Part shown: piece by piece, positions 33,104 to 42,205 of the stretch
Layout of the letters: the number at the start of each line of letters is the position of its first letter
Position numbering within the stretch: the first letter of the stretch is position 1
Source of the DNA: Natronobacterium gregoryi SP2
Lineage (GTDB): Archaea > Halobacteriota > Halobacteria > Halobacteriales > Natrialbaceae
DNA: 64,000 bases
Direction of reading: 5' to 3'
Assembly (NCBI RefSeq): GCF_000230715.2
Contig: NC_019792.1
Location: 2,294,001-2,358,000 of the forward strand
Translations under genes and position numbers: made by a program
The notes under the pieces: generated by a model
Database searches by the model: none
What the model was told of the DNA's origin: nothing
The model's input: the letters and a program-made list of their open reading frames with translations, nothing else

Positions 33104-33952
33104 TTATAGCGGCTGGTAGTACGGAATCGGCGGATGTGGCAGAGGAACGCCGAACATCGCGAGCCCGTGTTGGAGCGGAACGTAGCCGAGGACGACGAAC
33201 CCGACGCCAAGAACACGGTGAAGTCTGACTCTGGTCTCGAGGCTGAGCGACTGGAAGAGCGTTCCGTACACGAAAAGCGACGGAACGGTGCCAACGCCGA
33301 GCGCGGCGAGTCCCAGAAAGCCGCCGACAGGAGACCCCTGAACGAACGCATAGAGGAACGCCGGGTAGAGCAACGGACAGGGCAACAGTCCGTGTGCCGC
33401 CCCGAGACCGGCGATCCGGCTGTCGCCGACCCAGTCGTCGACGTTCGCGAGCAAGCGTCCGTGGACGCGCTCGAGGAGTGCTCCGACGAACGGGAGACTG
33501 ATCGATCCGCCGACGAGTCCGCGGCCGAGCAGGTAGTGGACCCCCATCGCGACGATCACTGTCCCGACGACGATGCCGGCGATCGCGTGGACGTCGGTGG
33601 CGACCGCGGTCACGGCCTGTTGCGAGACGAAGACGACCGCGCCTGCGAGCCCGAACAGCCCGCCGAGGACCGCGTAACTCGCCGTTCGTCCGAGGTTGAA
33701 CAGCGCGTGCTGTTTGACCATCCCGACGGTCAGTTCGTTTCTCGTCGATGATCGATCGTTCTGGGCCCGGAGCCGGTCGGAGTAGGTCGTCACCAGCGGC
33801 CCACACATCCCCAGACAGTGAGCGCCACCGAGCAGCCCGATCAGCGCGAAGACGACGAGACCGACCGGTTCGACCGCTGCCGCGTCCAGCGTCGGGTCGT
33901 GACACGTCTCGAGGACGACCGCGCCGATCGAAGCTGAAGTGGTCGTCGTCAT
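33104..33952 (-). CDS. Sulfite exporter TauE/SafE-type membrane protein, copper-linked (DsbD_2 type)
   Basis: A 282-residue membrane protein with about six or seven helices. Near helix 1 it has H45-C46-LGM-C50-GP, the motif of the DsbD_2/CcoS-associated TauE family, linked in bacteria to cytochrome oxidase copper supply. A further motif GLLPCPLLYPAFL carries a Cys-Pro in the second half. The start overlaps the SCO gene end by 4 bp (ATGA), so the two are coupled. The nearby NosL and SCO genes support a copper or thiol-transfer role. Substrate is inference. Confidence 0.8.
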   Translation of the reverse strand: MTTTTSASIGAVVLETCHDPTLDAAAVEPVGLVVFALIGLLGGAHCLGMCGPLVTTYSDRLRAQNDRSSTRNELTVGMVKQHALFNLGRTASYAVLGGLFGLAGAVVFVSQQAVTAVATDVHAIAGIVVGTVIVAMGVHYLLGRGLVGGSISLPFVGALLERVHGRLLANVDDWVGDSRIAGLGAAHGLLPCPLLYPAFLYAFVQGSPVGGFLGLAALGVGTVPSLFVYGTLFQSLSLETRVRLHRVLGVGFVVLGYVPLQHGLAMFGVPLPHPPIPYYQPL

Positions 33953-34623
33953 TCCCAGTCGTCGAGTACCTGTTCGAGGTCGTTCGTCATCTCGGTGGGA
34001 TCTGGGTTTTCGCCGCGGTAGCTCCGTTCGACGTAGCCGTTCGGGTTGACGAGGAACGTGACCGTGATGTGAAGGAAATCGTACTCGTCACCGAGTTCTT
34101 CGCGTTCGAAGGGGATACCGAGGTCGTCTTCGACGACGGATTTCGCTCGTTCGTGGTCTTCGGGACGGAGGTAGTGCCAGTTTCCTGCCTCGAGGTCGAC
34201 GTCTAGCAGTCCGGCGTGATGGGAGAGTTCGTCGGCCGTATCGCGTTCGGGATCGAACGTGATGGCGAGAAATCGTGCCTGGTCGTCGATTCCTTGCTCG
34301 AGCGTGTTCGCCTGAACTGTCGAGAGCGAGTCGATGAGTGGAATACACTCTGCTGGACAGCTGGCGAAAAACGCCGTACAGAGCAGACATTCGTCGATCT
34401 CATCGATGTCGACGGTCGTCTCCTGGACCGGGTCCGGAAGTTCGAACGACGGGAACGGGTCGCCGTGGGTCGGATAGATCGGTTCGCCCCGGTCTTCGAC
34501 GTCGTCCGGGGGGCCGAGCACGATATCGTCGCTCGCTTCGTCGCCGAACGTTCCAGTCAGACAACCGGCGACAGCCGACAGACCGGCCGCCGCACCGACA
34601 CCCAGAACAGCACGTCGATTCAT
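33949..34623 (-). CDS. SCO1/SenC family copper chaperone lipoprotein
   Basis: A 224-residue thioredoxin-fold protein, lipid-anchored at Cys21 (MNRRAVLGVGAAAGLSAVAG C). The SCO copper site is C89-PAE-C93 with a later His in DFLHITVTFLVNPNG, the expected Cys-x3-Cys plus His set. An extra pair C79/C82 precedes it, unusual for the family. SCO proteins insert copper into cytochrome oxidase CuA and related sites. It is the first gene of a two-gene unit with the TauE-like protein. Divergent from nosL 2, with a shared 135-bp intergenic region. Confidence 0.88.
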   Translation of the reverse strand: MNRRAVLGVGAAAGLSAVAGCLTGTFGDEASDDIVLGPPDDVEDRGEPIYPTHGDPFPSFELPDPVQETTVDIDEIDECLLCTAFFASCPAECIPLIDSLSTVQANTLEQGIDDQARFLAITFDPERDTADELSHHAGLLDVDLEAGNWHYLRPEDHERAKSVVEDDLGIPFEREELGDEYDFLHITVTFLVNPNGYVERSYRGENPDPTEMTNDLEQVLDDWE

Positions 34624-34758
34624 TGGGCCAACCTAGCTACGCGACTGGCAAGTAGGATCTGGTGTAATCGTCGAATGTTGGACAGTGCCTTCGTGGCGGA
34701 GAGCACGGTTCGGCAATCGAACCACACTCGACTTACCGTCTTCCTTCCAAGGAACGGT

Positions 34759-35343
34759 ATGGAGTCGACGGCACCAGGAGACCGGAACGGACCGACGCGT
34801 CGAACGCTACTTGCCGCTGTCGGTGGCGTTGGCCTCGCGACACTTGCCGGCTGTTTCAGTGGGGACGTTCCCGAACCGATCACGATCGGCGACGTGCAGA
34901 CCTGTGACCAGTGTACGATGGAGATCGGACAGCACCCGGGGCCGGTCGGACAGACACACTACGCCGACCCCGAAGCCGTCGTCGACGAGGACCGACCCGC
35001 GCAGTTTTGCAGTTCGACGTGTACGTACACCCATACTTTCGAACAGGAAGACGACGGTCACGATCCCCAAGTCGTCTACCTGACCGACTACTCGAGCGTC
35101 GAGTACGACGTGGAGACGGACGCCGGTATCGAGGAGATCAGCAGCCACCTCGAAGCGGACGCGTTTGCGACCGTCGACGATCTCTTGCTGGTCGTCGACA
35201 GCGACGTCTACGGCGCGATGGGGCCGTCGATGGTCGGCTTTGCCGACGCCGACGAGGCCGAAACCTTCCAGGAGGAGTACGGCGGCGACCTGTACGAACA
35301 CGAGGACGTGACGCGCGAACTAGTCATGTCGCTTATGGGTTGA
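34759..35343 (+). CDS. nosL: NosL-type copper lipoprotein 2
   Basis: A 194-residue lipoprotein, signal GPTRRTLLAAVGGVGLATLA, lipid Cys32. The motif C49-DQ-C52-TM54-EIG is the copper-binding NosL signature, and CSSTCTY adds a second Cys pair. The C-terminal core reads VVDSDVYGAMGPSMVGFADADEAETFQEEYGG, containing the GPSM and helix segment of NosL. It is shorter in the middle than NosL 1 and shares limited sequence with it outside the motifs, so the two are distinct paralogues rather than a recent duplicate. Confidence 0.87.
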   Translation: MESTAPGDRNGPTRRTLLAAVGGVGLATLAGCFSGDVPEPITIGDVQTCDQCTMEIGQHPGPVGQTHYADPEAVVDEDRPAQFCSSTCTYTHTFEQEDDGHDPQVVYLTDYSSVEYDVETDAGIEEISSHLEADAFATVDDLLLVVDSDVYGAMGPSMVGFADADEAETFQEEYGGDLYEHEDVTRELVMSLMG

Positions 35344-35375
35344 CCGCCTCCCACGACTGAACTCATGAGACGTAT

Positions 35376-35425
35376 GGGTAAGAGGCAGGGCTAAAGCCGT
35401 GGCTTTCTCCTGTAGTTCGTGTAAC
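35376..35425 (-). mobile_element. Possible relic of an IS1341/IS605-type element end
   Basis: Reading on the minus strand, GGAGAAAGCCACGGCTTTAG followed by CCCTGCC is a hairpin (CACGGCT/AGCCCTG, one mismatch) like those near the ends of haloarchaeal IS1341 elements. No tnpB is present. Recognition from memory; low certainty. Confidence 0.25.
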
Positions 35426-35427
35426 GA

Positions 35428-36528
35428 TCAGGACGGCGTCGGCTCGGTCCCGGCGTGTTCTTCGTGGCTCGTTTCGAAAATCGTCAGTTTCCCCGGGGAG
35501 AGGTCGAGTCCGACGACGTCACCGACCGACGGTGGAGGCGACGTCTGTGCGACGACGAGTTCCTGACCGACCTCGAGCCGAACGGTCACGTCGTAACGGC
35601 GACCGAGATCCGCGACGTGGTCGACTTCGCCCGTCAGTGGTGACTCGGCCGAGTTCGACGAGTCCACCGCGAGATCGGACGGCCGAACGTGACACGTGAC
35701 GGTCTCGCCGACTGCGGCGTCGACGCTCGAGTTTGCCAGTGTCACCTCCCCGCGGACGCCGTTGCCCTCGAGTGCGAGCGTCGGCGGCTGTCGCTTGCAG
35801 ACGGTCGCGGAGAAAGTATTCGACCGGCCGAGAAACGACGCCACGAACGGCGTCGGCGGCGACTCGTAGAGACGGCGTGGCGAACCGATGCCGGCGACGT
35901 GTCCGTCGTTCATCACGACGAGGCGGTCTGCAAGGGCCATCGCTTCCTCCTGGTCGTGCGTGACGAAAAGCGTCGTCACGCCGGTTTCACGCTGGATGCG
36001 AGCGATCTCCTCGCGCAGCCGTTCGCGCAACGTCCGGTCGAGCGCCGACAGCGGTTCGTCGAGCAGCAATACGTCCGGTTCCGGTGCCAGTGCTCGTGCG
36101 AGTTCGACTCGTCGGCGCTGGCCGCCGCTCAGTTCGGCAGGGTAGGCGTCACGTTGCGCCGAGAGGTCGACCAGTGCGAGGTAGTCGTCGACGACGCTGT
36201 CTCGCCGGTCAACGTCGACGTTCTGGGCCGCGAGCCCATAGGCAACGTTCTCGCCCACAGTCATGTGGGGAAACAGCGTCGACTCCTGGAAGACGACCCC
36301 GACCTGTCGTTCCTCTGGCGGGAGCGTGGTGACGTCCCCGTCCCGGAGTAGTACTCGGCCGGCAGTCGGCGAGACGTGGCCTGCAATCGCCTGCACGATC
36401 GTCGTCTTCCCGCAACCGCTGGGTCCGAGGATCGCGACCAGCTCGCCCTCCTCGAGTTCGAACGAGACGTCGTCGACGGCGGGCTCGGTCCCGTACTGGT
36501 GTGTCAGGGCATCGATCTCGAGGGTCAT
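35428..36528 (-). CDS. wtpC: Tungstate/molybdate ABC importer ATP-binding subunit
   Basis: A 366-residue ATPase. Walker A GPSGCGKTT (35-43), Q-loop VFQESTLFPHM, signature LSGGQRRRVELARAL, Walker B PDVLLLDEPLSALD, switch His in VTHDQEEAM, and a C-terminal TOBE-like extension (about 245-366). Coupled to the permease gene by a 4-bp ATGA-type overlap, with the binding protein upstream, so it belongs to one wtpABC/modABC-like operon. The anion (tungstate, molybdate or both) cannot be told from the ATPase. Confidence 0.87.
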   Translation of the reverse strand: MTLEIDALTHQYGTEPAVDDVSFELEEGELVAILGPSGCGKTTIVQAIAGHVSPTAGRVLLRDGDVTTLPPEERQVGVVFQESTLFPHMTVGENVAYGLAAQNVDVDRRDSVVDDYLALVDLSAQRDAYPAELSGGQRRRVELARALAPEPDVLLLDEPLSALDRTLRERLREEIARIQRETGVTTLFVTHDQEEAMALADRLVVMNDGHVAGIGSPRRLYESPPTPFVASFLGRSNTFSATVCKRQPPTLALEGNGVRGEVTLANSSVDAAVGETVTCHVRPSDLAVDSSNSAESPLTGEVDHVADLGRRYDVTVRLEVGQELVVAQTSPPPSVGDVVGLDLSPGKLTIFETSHEEHAGTEPTPS

Positions 36529-37340
36529 CGGTCGATCACCGTCGGGACGCGACCGAATCGCTGGACGGCAGCGAGCACGACGAGCGTGATCGCAAGCAGT
36601 GCAAGCGCGAGCGGGACGATCGCGTCGATCCCGCCGGAGATGAAGTCCACCCAGATCCGGGTCGGCATCGTCCGTGGGTTGTACGCTACCATCATCGTCG
36701 CGCCGAACTCGCCGATCGCCCGTGCGAACGTCAGGACGATCCCGGCGACGATCGCACCCCGGGCAAGCGGCAAGGAAACGTGCCAGAACGTCGCTATTGG
36801 GCCGTAGCCGAGCGACCGGGAAGCCTGTTCCAGGCGGTCGTCGACAGCGCCAAAGCCCGCTCGAGCGGTGATGACGACGAAGGGGGCGGCGACGAACGTC
36901 TGGGCGAGGACGACTCCGATCAGGCTGTCCGTGAGCGGCACACCGGCGGCGGCGGCGGCCGATCCGATCGGCGTGAATCGCCCGACAGCAGTCAGCAACA
37001 TCGCACCGCCGACGACCGGCGGGACGATCAGCGGGAGGATCACCAGTGCCTCGACGAGCCGTTTCCCGGGAAACGACTGCCGGGCGAGGACGTACGCCAG
37101 TGGCACCCCGAAGATCGTCGCGATAGTCGTCGAGACGGGTGCAGTGAGCAGCGAGTTGCGAATCGCCATCTGGGCCTCCGAGGACGCGAGCCCGCCGAGG
37201 ACGTTCGCTGCTCCAGTCCGCGAGAGAAAGGCCACGAAAGGAACAGCGAAGTAGGCGAGCAAGAGCGCGCCGAGCGTCGCCGGGACGAGCAACTCGGGAG
37301 TTCGGACTGTCCACCGGGATCGGCGGTGTTCAGTACTCAT
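36525..37340 (-). CDS. wtpB: Tungstate/molybdate ABC importer permease
   Basis: A 271-residue permease with about six helices. The EAA loop that contacts the ATPase is QASRSLGYGPIATFWHVSLP (about residues 193-212), and GIVLTFARAIGEFGATMMVA is the helix that is strongly conserved in ModB/WtpB/CysU permeases. That last match makes an oxyanion (tungstate, molybdate or sulfate) importer likely. The gene overlaps its neighbours by 4 bp on each side, so all three should be on one transcript. Confidence 0.88.
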   Translation of the reverse strand: MSTEHRRSRWTVRTPELLVPATLGALLLAYFAVPFVAFLSRTGAANVLGGLASSEAQMAIRNSLLTAPVSTTIATIFGVPLAYVLARQSFPGKRLVEALVILPLIVPPVVGGAMLLTAVGRFTPIGSAAAAAGVPLTDSLIGVVLAQTFVAAPFVVITARAGFGAVDDRLEQASRSLGYGPIATFWHVSLPLARGAIVAGIVLTFARAIGEFGATMMVAYNPRTMPTRIWVDFISGGIDAIVPLALALLAITLVVLAAVQRFGRVPTVIDR

Positions 37341-38284
37341 CTCTCGACCTCCTCGGGGACGTTGCCGGACGGACGGGGAAAGCTTTCTCCGACGGTCAAT
37401 CCCGCGTCCTCGAGCAGGTCGGGATTGTCGACGAGAAACGCCACGAGCTGGTGGCCCGCGCCCGGGTCGTCGGCGTCGTCGACGACCGTCGCGTTGTAGG
37501 TGACTGGCCGCCCTTCGGCCGTGTACCCCTCCTCGTCGGTCGTGTAGCTGGCCATCGCGTAGTGGTCAGCCAGTTCGGGATCGGCGAAGTTGTACGCGGC
37601 CGGAAACTCGAGAAACGGCATGTCGTGATCGACCGCCATGTTCCGGTAGACGATCGCACCGGCACGTGACCCGCTTTCGACGCCAGCCATGATCTGTGGC
37701 TCCTCTGGTTCCTTGTAGACGAGTGCGAGCATTTCCTCGCGGAACCCGTCGAGGTCGTGTTCGCTCTCCGCGAGTTCGAACGCCTGGATGGCACGATAGC
37801 CGAGCGGGTCGAGATCCGGGTCGCCGATCGCGAGGTCTCCCTCGTCGGCGTCGAGTGCGAGTTCGTACCACGACTCCCCGTCCTCGAGCCGTCGACCGAA
37901 TTCGGTGTCGTCGTTGTAGCCGATTCCAACGCTGTTTGCCGCAAACTCGAGGTCCCAGTCGGTAAATTCGTCGTAGAGTCGATCCCGGAGAAGCGTCGCG
38001 TCGGCGCTGGCGACGACGTCCGGATGCTTCGTCCGGTCTTCGATCATTCGCATCACGGCGTTCGTACCGTAGTATTCGCCGTGGACGTCGATTCCCGTTT
38101 CGTCTTTGAACGCCGGCCCGACGTGGTCCTCGAACGTGTGTGCGAGACTCCCGGCCGATAGCACGCTCACCGAGGGCGTGCTCCCGAGACAGCCCGCGAC
38201 GGTGAAGCCGGCGACGCTTCCGACTGTACCGAGTAGCGCGCGACGACGTACACGAGAGTCAGTGTGATCGCCAGTAGTGCTCAT
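37337..38284 (-). CDS. wtpA: Tungstate/molybdate-binding lipoprotein
   Basis: A 315-residue binding protein with a Tat-type signal (RVRRRALLGTVGSVAGFTVA) and lipid Cys32. The mature start SVSVLSAGSLAHTFEDHVGP is typical of WtpA/ModA proteins, with the anion-site Ser residues in LSAGSL. DVVASADATLLRDRLY, FAANSVGIGYNDD and GDPDLDPLGYRAIQAFELAE are further family blocks, the last typical of WtpA. First gene of the operon, with about 200 bp of DNA to nosY upstream that includes AT-rich promoter-like sequence (AATGTGGGAAAGTAATCTAA region). Confidence 0.9.
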   Translation of the reverse strand: MSTTGDHTDSRVRRRALLGTVGSVAGFTVAGCLGSTPSVSVLSAGSLAHTFEDHVGPAFKDETGIDVHGEYYGTNAVMRMIEDRTKHPDVVASADATLLRDRLYDEFTDWDLEFAANSVGIGYNDDTEFGRRLEDGESWYELALDADEGDLAIGDPDLDPLGYRAIQAFELAESEHDLDGFREEMLALVYKEPEEPQIMAGVESGSRAGAIVYRNMAVDHDMPFLEFPAAYNFADPELADHYAMASYTTDEEGYTAEGRPVTYNATVVDDADDPGAGHQLVAFLVDNPDLLEDAGLTVGESFPRPSGNVPEEVER

Positions 38285-38484
38285 ATGGTCGTGTTCGGCC
38301 TCGTCAGGACATATAACCAGTTCCGGTTCTTAGAATGTGGGAAAGTAATCTAATATGGTTTCTTCTTCTGGAATAATCGACGGCGAGTTCGTCGGATCAA
38401 CTGCGTGTGTAACCGGCAACAGTTGCTGAACGTGGCTCACTTTTCGTGCGGAGAGACTCCCCGCCGTTCACGGTCGGACGGCTA

Positions 38485-39333
38485 TCACCGACCGACGCCC
38501 CAGATCGCGACCGCGAGCGAGCCGACGCTCCAGACCGCGAAGCCGACCAGACTCGCAAGCGGCGAAGCAACCCGTGGCCCCGTCCCCGAGGCGACGATCA
38601 CGGTCGTCTCGAGGACGAGCCCGCGGTAGGCACTGAGCGGACTGACCGCAAGCGAGTACAGCAGGTCGGCGTCGCCGATCACGCCTTCTGCGAGGCCGTA
38701 GACGAGCGCCAGGTCGAACCCGATCAACAGGGCGACGAGCGCGACGACCGATAGCCCGAGGGCGCTCCGGGTGCCGCTGACGAGCGATGAGATAGCAACG
38801 GCAACAGCGAGCACGACTAGTCCGAAGAGGACGGTCAACACGAGAAACCGGGCGAAAAGCACCGGCGAATCGGCTCCAGTGTGTGTCGCATAGATGGCGA
38901 CGGCGTCGTCACCGGTGACCGCGATCGCAGCCGCGACGAGAGCGAGTGGGATCGCTATCGTCGCCGCCAGCCCCACAGCCCGCCCGGCATAGACGCCGAG
39001 CACGATCTCGCGTGGAGAGACCGGATACGTCTCGAGAACGTCCAGTTCGCCTCGCTGCTCGTCGGCGAGTATCGCCCGGTAGCCGAAGGCGACGGCGACG
39101 ATCGGGACGAGCAACTCGAGCGGTGTCAGCAGGTCGACGGCCGTCGGCAGGTAGCCGGCCGTGTAGCCGTCGCCGATCCACGTGATTCCGAGGACGACGG
39201 CCGCGAGTGCGGCCGCGAGCAGGTAGAACGTCCGGGTACGGATTACCGTCCGTAGTTCCCGGCGAACGATCGTGGCGAGGCGGTACCCCGTCGCTGGCGT
39301 GGCGTTCGGTTCGCGTTCCGTCTCCGCGCTCAT
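38485..39333 (-). CDS. nosY: NosY-type ABC transporter permease
   Basis: A 282-residue membrane protein with six helices, beginning with a cytoplasmic arm (YRLATIVRRELRTVIRTRTF) and the large loop DEQRGELDVLETYPVSPREI between helices 2 and 3, as in NosY/ABC-2 permeases. It is the third gene of nosD-nosF-nosY on the minus strand, directly after nosF. In bacteria NosFY form the ATPase-permease pair that acts on NosD during CuZ site assembly. The identification rests on operon order and this architecture. Confidence 0.85.
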   Translation of the reverse strand: MSAETEREPNATPATGYRLATIVRRELRTVIRTRTFYLLAAALAAVVLGITWIGDGYTAGYLPTAVDLLTPLELLVPIVAVAFGYRAILADEQRGELDVLETYPVSPREIVLGVYAGRAVGLAATIAIPLALVAAAIAVTGDDAVAIYATHTGADSPVLFARFLVLTVLFGLVVLAVAVAISSLVSGTRSALGLSVVALVALLIGFDLALVYGLAEGVIGDADLLYSLAVSPLSAYRGLVLETTVIVASGTGPRVASPLASLVGFAVWSVGSLAVAIWGVGR

Positions 39334-39334
39334 C

Positions 39335-40111
39335 TCAGGAACTCACCCCCTGGACGCGGACGGTTCCCGCGTCGGCGGCGACCGACGCCTCGTAGACGTC
39401 ACGCAGCGAGTCGACCTCGAGTTCGGCTGTGATCGCTGCGGGCGCGCCCTGGCGGACGATTCGGCCGTCGTCCAGTACCGCGACTTCGTCGGCAGTCCGT
39501 TCGACGAGTTCGAGGTCGTGAGAACTCAACAGGACGGCCGTCCCCTCGACTGCGAGTTCCGTCGCGACGTCGAAGACGTGTTTGCTCATTCCCGGATCGA
39601 GCCCGCTGGCTGGTTCGTCGAGAACGACGACCGGTGGATCGCCGATCGTCGCCTGCGCGACGCCGACCAGTCGGGTCATCCCACCGGAGAGTGCCTCGAC
39701 GGGTCGGCCGGCCGCGTCCTCGAGACCGACTGCCTCGAGTCGTTCCATCGCGTCGGACTCGTCGGCCCCGACGAGTGACGAGTAAAACCGAAGCGTCTCG
39801 AGAACGGTGAACCCAGGTCGGAACGCGGGCTGCTGTGGGAGGTAGCCAATACGGCGAGTCGCGGCGTCACCGTGGTAGGTGACCGAGCCATCGGTCGGTT
39901 CGAGCAGCCCTGCGAGAACCCGAAGCAGGGTCGTCTTCCCGGAGCCGTTCGGGCCGATCAGTGCGGTTACGTCGCCGCCGTCGACGGTCGTCGAGACGTC
40001 GTCCAGCACGGAGACGTCGCCGTAAGCGTGATCGACGGCCGTCGCTGCCAGTATCGGCGTTCGGGTCGCGTTCGATGCAGTCGTCGCTGTTGTCGATGTA
40101 TCCTCTGTCAT
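39335..40111 (-). CDS. nosF: NosF-type ABC ATPase
   Basis: A 258-residue ATPase: Walker [10 protein letters not shown] (53-61), signature [14 protein letters not shown], Walker [17 protein letters not shown] and a switch His in [11 protein letters not shown]. The LSGGM and GLDPGM sequences are the usual ones for NosF-type ATPases. Its start overlaps the end of nosD paralogue 2 by 4 bp, and nosY starts one base after its stop. A short N-terminal Thr-rich tail ([18 protein letters not shown]) is lineage-specific. Confidence 0.9.
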   Translation of the reverse strand: MTEDTSTTATTASNATRTPILAATAVDHAYGDVSVLDDVSTTVDGGDVTALIGPNGSGKTTLLRVLAGLLEPTDGSVTYHGDAATRRIGYLPQQPAFRPGFTVLETLRFYSSLVGADESDAMERLEAVGLEDAAGRPVEALSGGMTRLVGVAQATIGDPPVVVLDEPASGLDPGMSKHVFDVATELAVEGTAVLLSSHDLELVERTADEVAVLDDGRIVRQGAPAAITAELEVDSLRDVYEASVAADAGTVRVQGVSS

Positions 40112-42036
40112 GGTGTCGTCGTTCGATCACAGGACCACGCTCGATCCTCCCAGGCGGTTCCCTCGAGCAGGTCCGGGTTGTTCGGTTCACACGTCGGTGC
40201 CAGGTCGACGCTGCTGCCGGTCCGCATGCCGGGAACGCTTCCCTGCAGTCCGGCCATCGCGTCGAGTGCGGGAGATCGAGCGAGCGTCGGCGTCCCGTCG
40301 ACCCTGTGGAGGCGCTGGTCGACGGGAGCGGTCGGCGAGTAGGCCCGGTCCGTTCGTTCGTCGGACTCGAGGCTGAACGGTCCTTGCCAGTAGTTGCCGA
40401 CGCCGTCTTCGGTCCAGATGCGAAGCGGTCCGGTGCCGGCTTCACCGTGGACGTCGTTGTCGACGAAATCGTTCGCGTACACCTGGTTCGTCGGCAACAG
40501 CGATCGTTCTTTGGCCCCGATCTCGTTGCCGGCGACGACGTTGTGCTCGTAGATCGTGCCCGTCGAGTCGATACGAAGCCCGACGCGACTGTCCGTGAGG
40601 ACGTTCCCCGCGACGTAGGAGTCGCTGCCGCTCACGAAAATCGCGTACTCGTCGCTCCGGACGTCGTTGTCGACCAGAGCGTTGCGCTCGGGGCCGGTCA
40701 TGACGTAGATGCCGGTGTTTACCTGGTCGTGGACGTCGTTTGCTGCGACGAGCGCCTCGGACGTGTGCATCAGGTGGACGCCCAGCCTGTTCCCGTCGAA
40801 AGTGCTGTCACGAACGACGAGTTCCTCGGACTGGTGTGCGTAGAGTCCGTCGCGCCCGTCGTACACCGTCGACTCCTCGACGACGATCGGCGAGTGGACG
40901 GTGAGGATGCCAGCGTGGCCGTCGGTCCAGGCCTCGGGACTGTAGACGGTCGCGTTCCGGACGACCGACTCGCCGCCGCGTCTGATGATGATCCCGCTGG
41001 CGGAGGAGTGTACCGTCACGTCTTCGACGAGTGAGTCACTCGCGGTGTGCATGGCGATGCCAGCGTCGCCGCCGGCGTAATTCTGTTCGAACGTCGCATC
41101 CCACTCCTCGTCTTCCGGGTCGTCGCCGGGCAACTCGTCTGCTCCCGTTCGCTGCGCTCCCGAACCCGTGATCTCGAGACCGACCAGTCCCGTCCGATCC
41201 GCAGTCGCGGTGACGACCGAGCCGTTGCCGTCGCCACGGATCGTCACGTCACCGTCACCAAGGAGGGTGAGCGGGCGCTCGATCTCGAGGGTCTCCTCGT
41301 ACTCGCCCTCGGGAACGCGGATCGTCGTGTTCGCGGGTGCCTCCTCGATCGCTTCCTGAATCGTCTCACTGCCCTCGCCGACGACGGTCGAGATCGGACG
41401 GTCCCGGAGGTCGGCAGTCGCTTCGACACGCCGGTCGGCGTCGGCGTGTTGGTCGTCGACGCGGTCGCGAACGACCGACGCTTCGTCGCGGTCGAACTCC
41501 GTCTCGAGGAGTTGTCCCCACGAGCGGACCGTCCCGTCGTGGGCATCGGCAAACGCCGTCGCGTCCGCCTGACTAGAGAACGGCACGACGGTCTCGCCAG
41601 TCGGTGTGCTCGCCTCGCTGTCGGTGACGTACCACGCGCCCTCGGCGTCGGTCCAACCCGGCTGACCGTCGGTGACGGGGTGTCCCTCCTCGGTCAGGTC
41701 GACGTCGACACTCGAGTAGTCGCTGACGTAGACGACGAGTGGATAGCCGAACCGCTGGGTGTACCCCTCGGTTCGCTGTGTCTCGACGAACGTTTCGACG
41801 CCGTAGTAGCCCACGACGTACTCGTACTGGGAGTAGTAGACCTGTGCTTTCGGGAGTTCGACGTCCGCGTCGAGACCGTGCTGGTCGGCGGCCGAAAGAC
41901 CGACCGAAACTGTGTCGTCGAAGGGTGCTGGCTCTGGAGCAGTCGAGTCGACATCGACCACGAAAAGACCGGCCACGACAGCCACGACGACGAGGACGAC
42001 ACTCACCGCGACGATACGTCGGAGACGACCGGACAC
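40108..42036 (-). CDS. nosD: NosD-type protein with NosL-like N-terminal domain, paralogue 2
   Basis: A 642-residue homologue of the protein at 30473, with the same three parts: one signal helix (VSVVLVVVAVVAGLFVVDVD), a NosL-like segment (VYYSQYEYVVGYYGVETFVE, AEGAWYVTDSEASTPTGETV, VPFSSQADATAFADAHDG), then a NosD-type beta-helix (for example DSTFDGNRLGVHLMHTSEAL and NDVHDQVNTGIYVMTGPERN) and a C-terminal TPTLARSPALDAMAGLQGSV block. Near-parallel sequence throughout marks a gene duplication. It heads a nosDFY operon (nosD to nosF overlap 4 bp). The NosL-like part again has no CxxCxM site. Confidence 0.9.
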   Translation of the reverse strand: MSGRLRRIVAVSVVLVVVAVVAGLFVVDVDSTAPEPAPFDDTVSVGLSAADQHGLDADVELPKAQVYYSQYEYVVGYYGVETFVETQRTEGYTQRFGYPLVVYVSDYSSVDVDLTEEGHPVTDGQPGWTDAEGAWYVTDSEASTPTGETVVPFSSQADATAFADAHDGTVRSWGQLLETEFDRDEASVVRDRVDDQHADADRRVEATADLRDRPISTVVGEGSETIQEAIEEAPANTTIRVPEGEYEETLEIERPLTLLGDGDVTIRGDGNGSVVTATADRTGLVGLEITGSGAQRTGADELPGDDPEDEEWDATFEQNYAGGDAGIAMHTASDSLVEDVTVHSSASGIIIRRGGESVVRNATVYSPEAWTDGHAGILTVHSPIVVEESTVYDGRDGLYAHQSEELVVRDSTFDGNRLGVHLMHTSEALVAANDVHDQVNTGIYVMTGPERNALVDNDVRSDEYAIFVSGSDSYVAGNVLTDSRVGLRIDSTGTIYEHNVVAGNEIGAKERSLLPTNQVYANDFVDNDVHGEAGTGPLRIWTEDGVGNYWQGPFSLESDERTDRAYSPTAPVDQRLHRVDGTPTLARSPALDAMAGLQGSVPGMRTGSSVDLAPTCEPNNPDLLEGTAWEDRAWSCDRTTTP

Positions 42037-42205
42037 AGTCGACGTTAGTGCAGTAGCTACGTATACCGTTTGGTTCGGGTATCGAACGGACCGAATACGA
42101 ACGCTCGAGGCATCTCACGGGAGTTGTCGCGACCTCGATCGTGGGTGCCGTCGGGCGAGCGCCACTATCATCAGCCATTAGTATAACCAGTGAATACGTG
42201 CTGGT

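Noticed and set aside
36501-37499. 332-codon plus-strand frame over the permease and binding-protein genes
   Set aside because: Opposite the permease with an intact EAA loop and ABC neighbours; it is highly Arg/Asp/Gly-rich without motifs.
30473-42036. nosZ or halocyanin in the copper block
   Set aside because: Looked for a large two-domain copper reductase and for small blue-copper motifs (H..C..H..M) in all frames; none found in the window.
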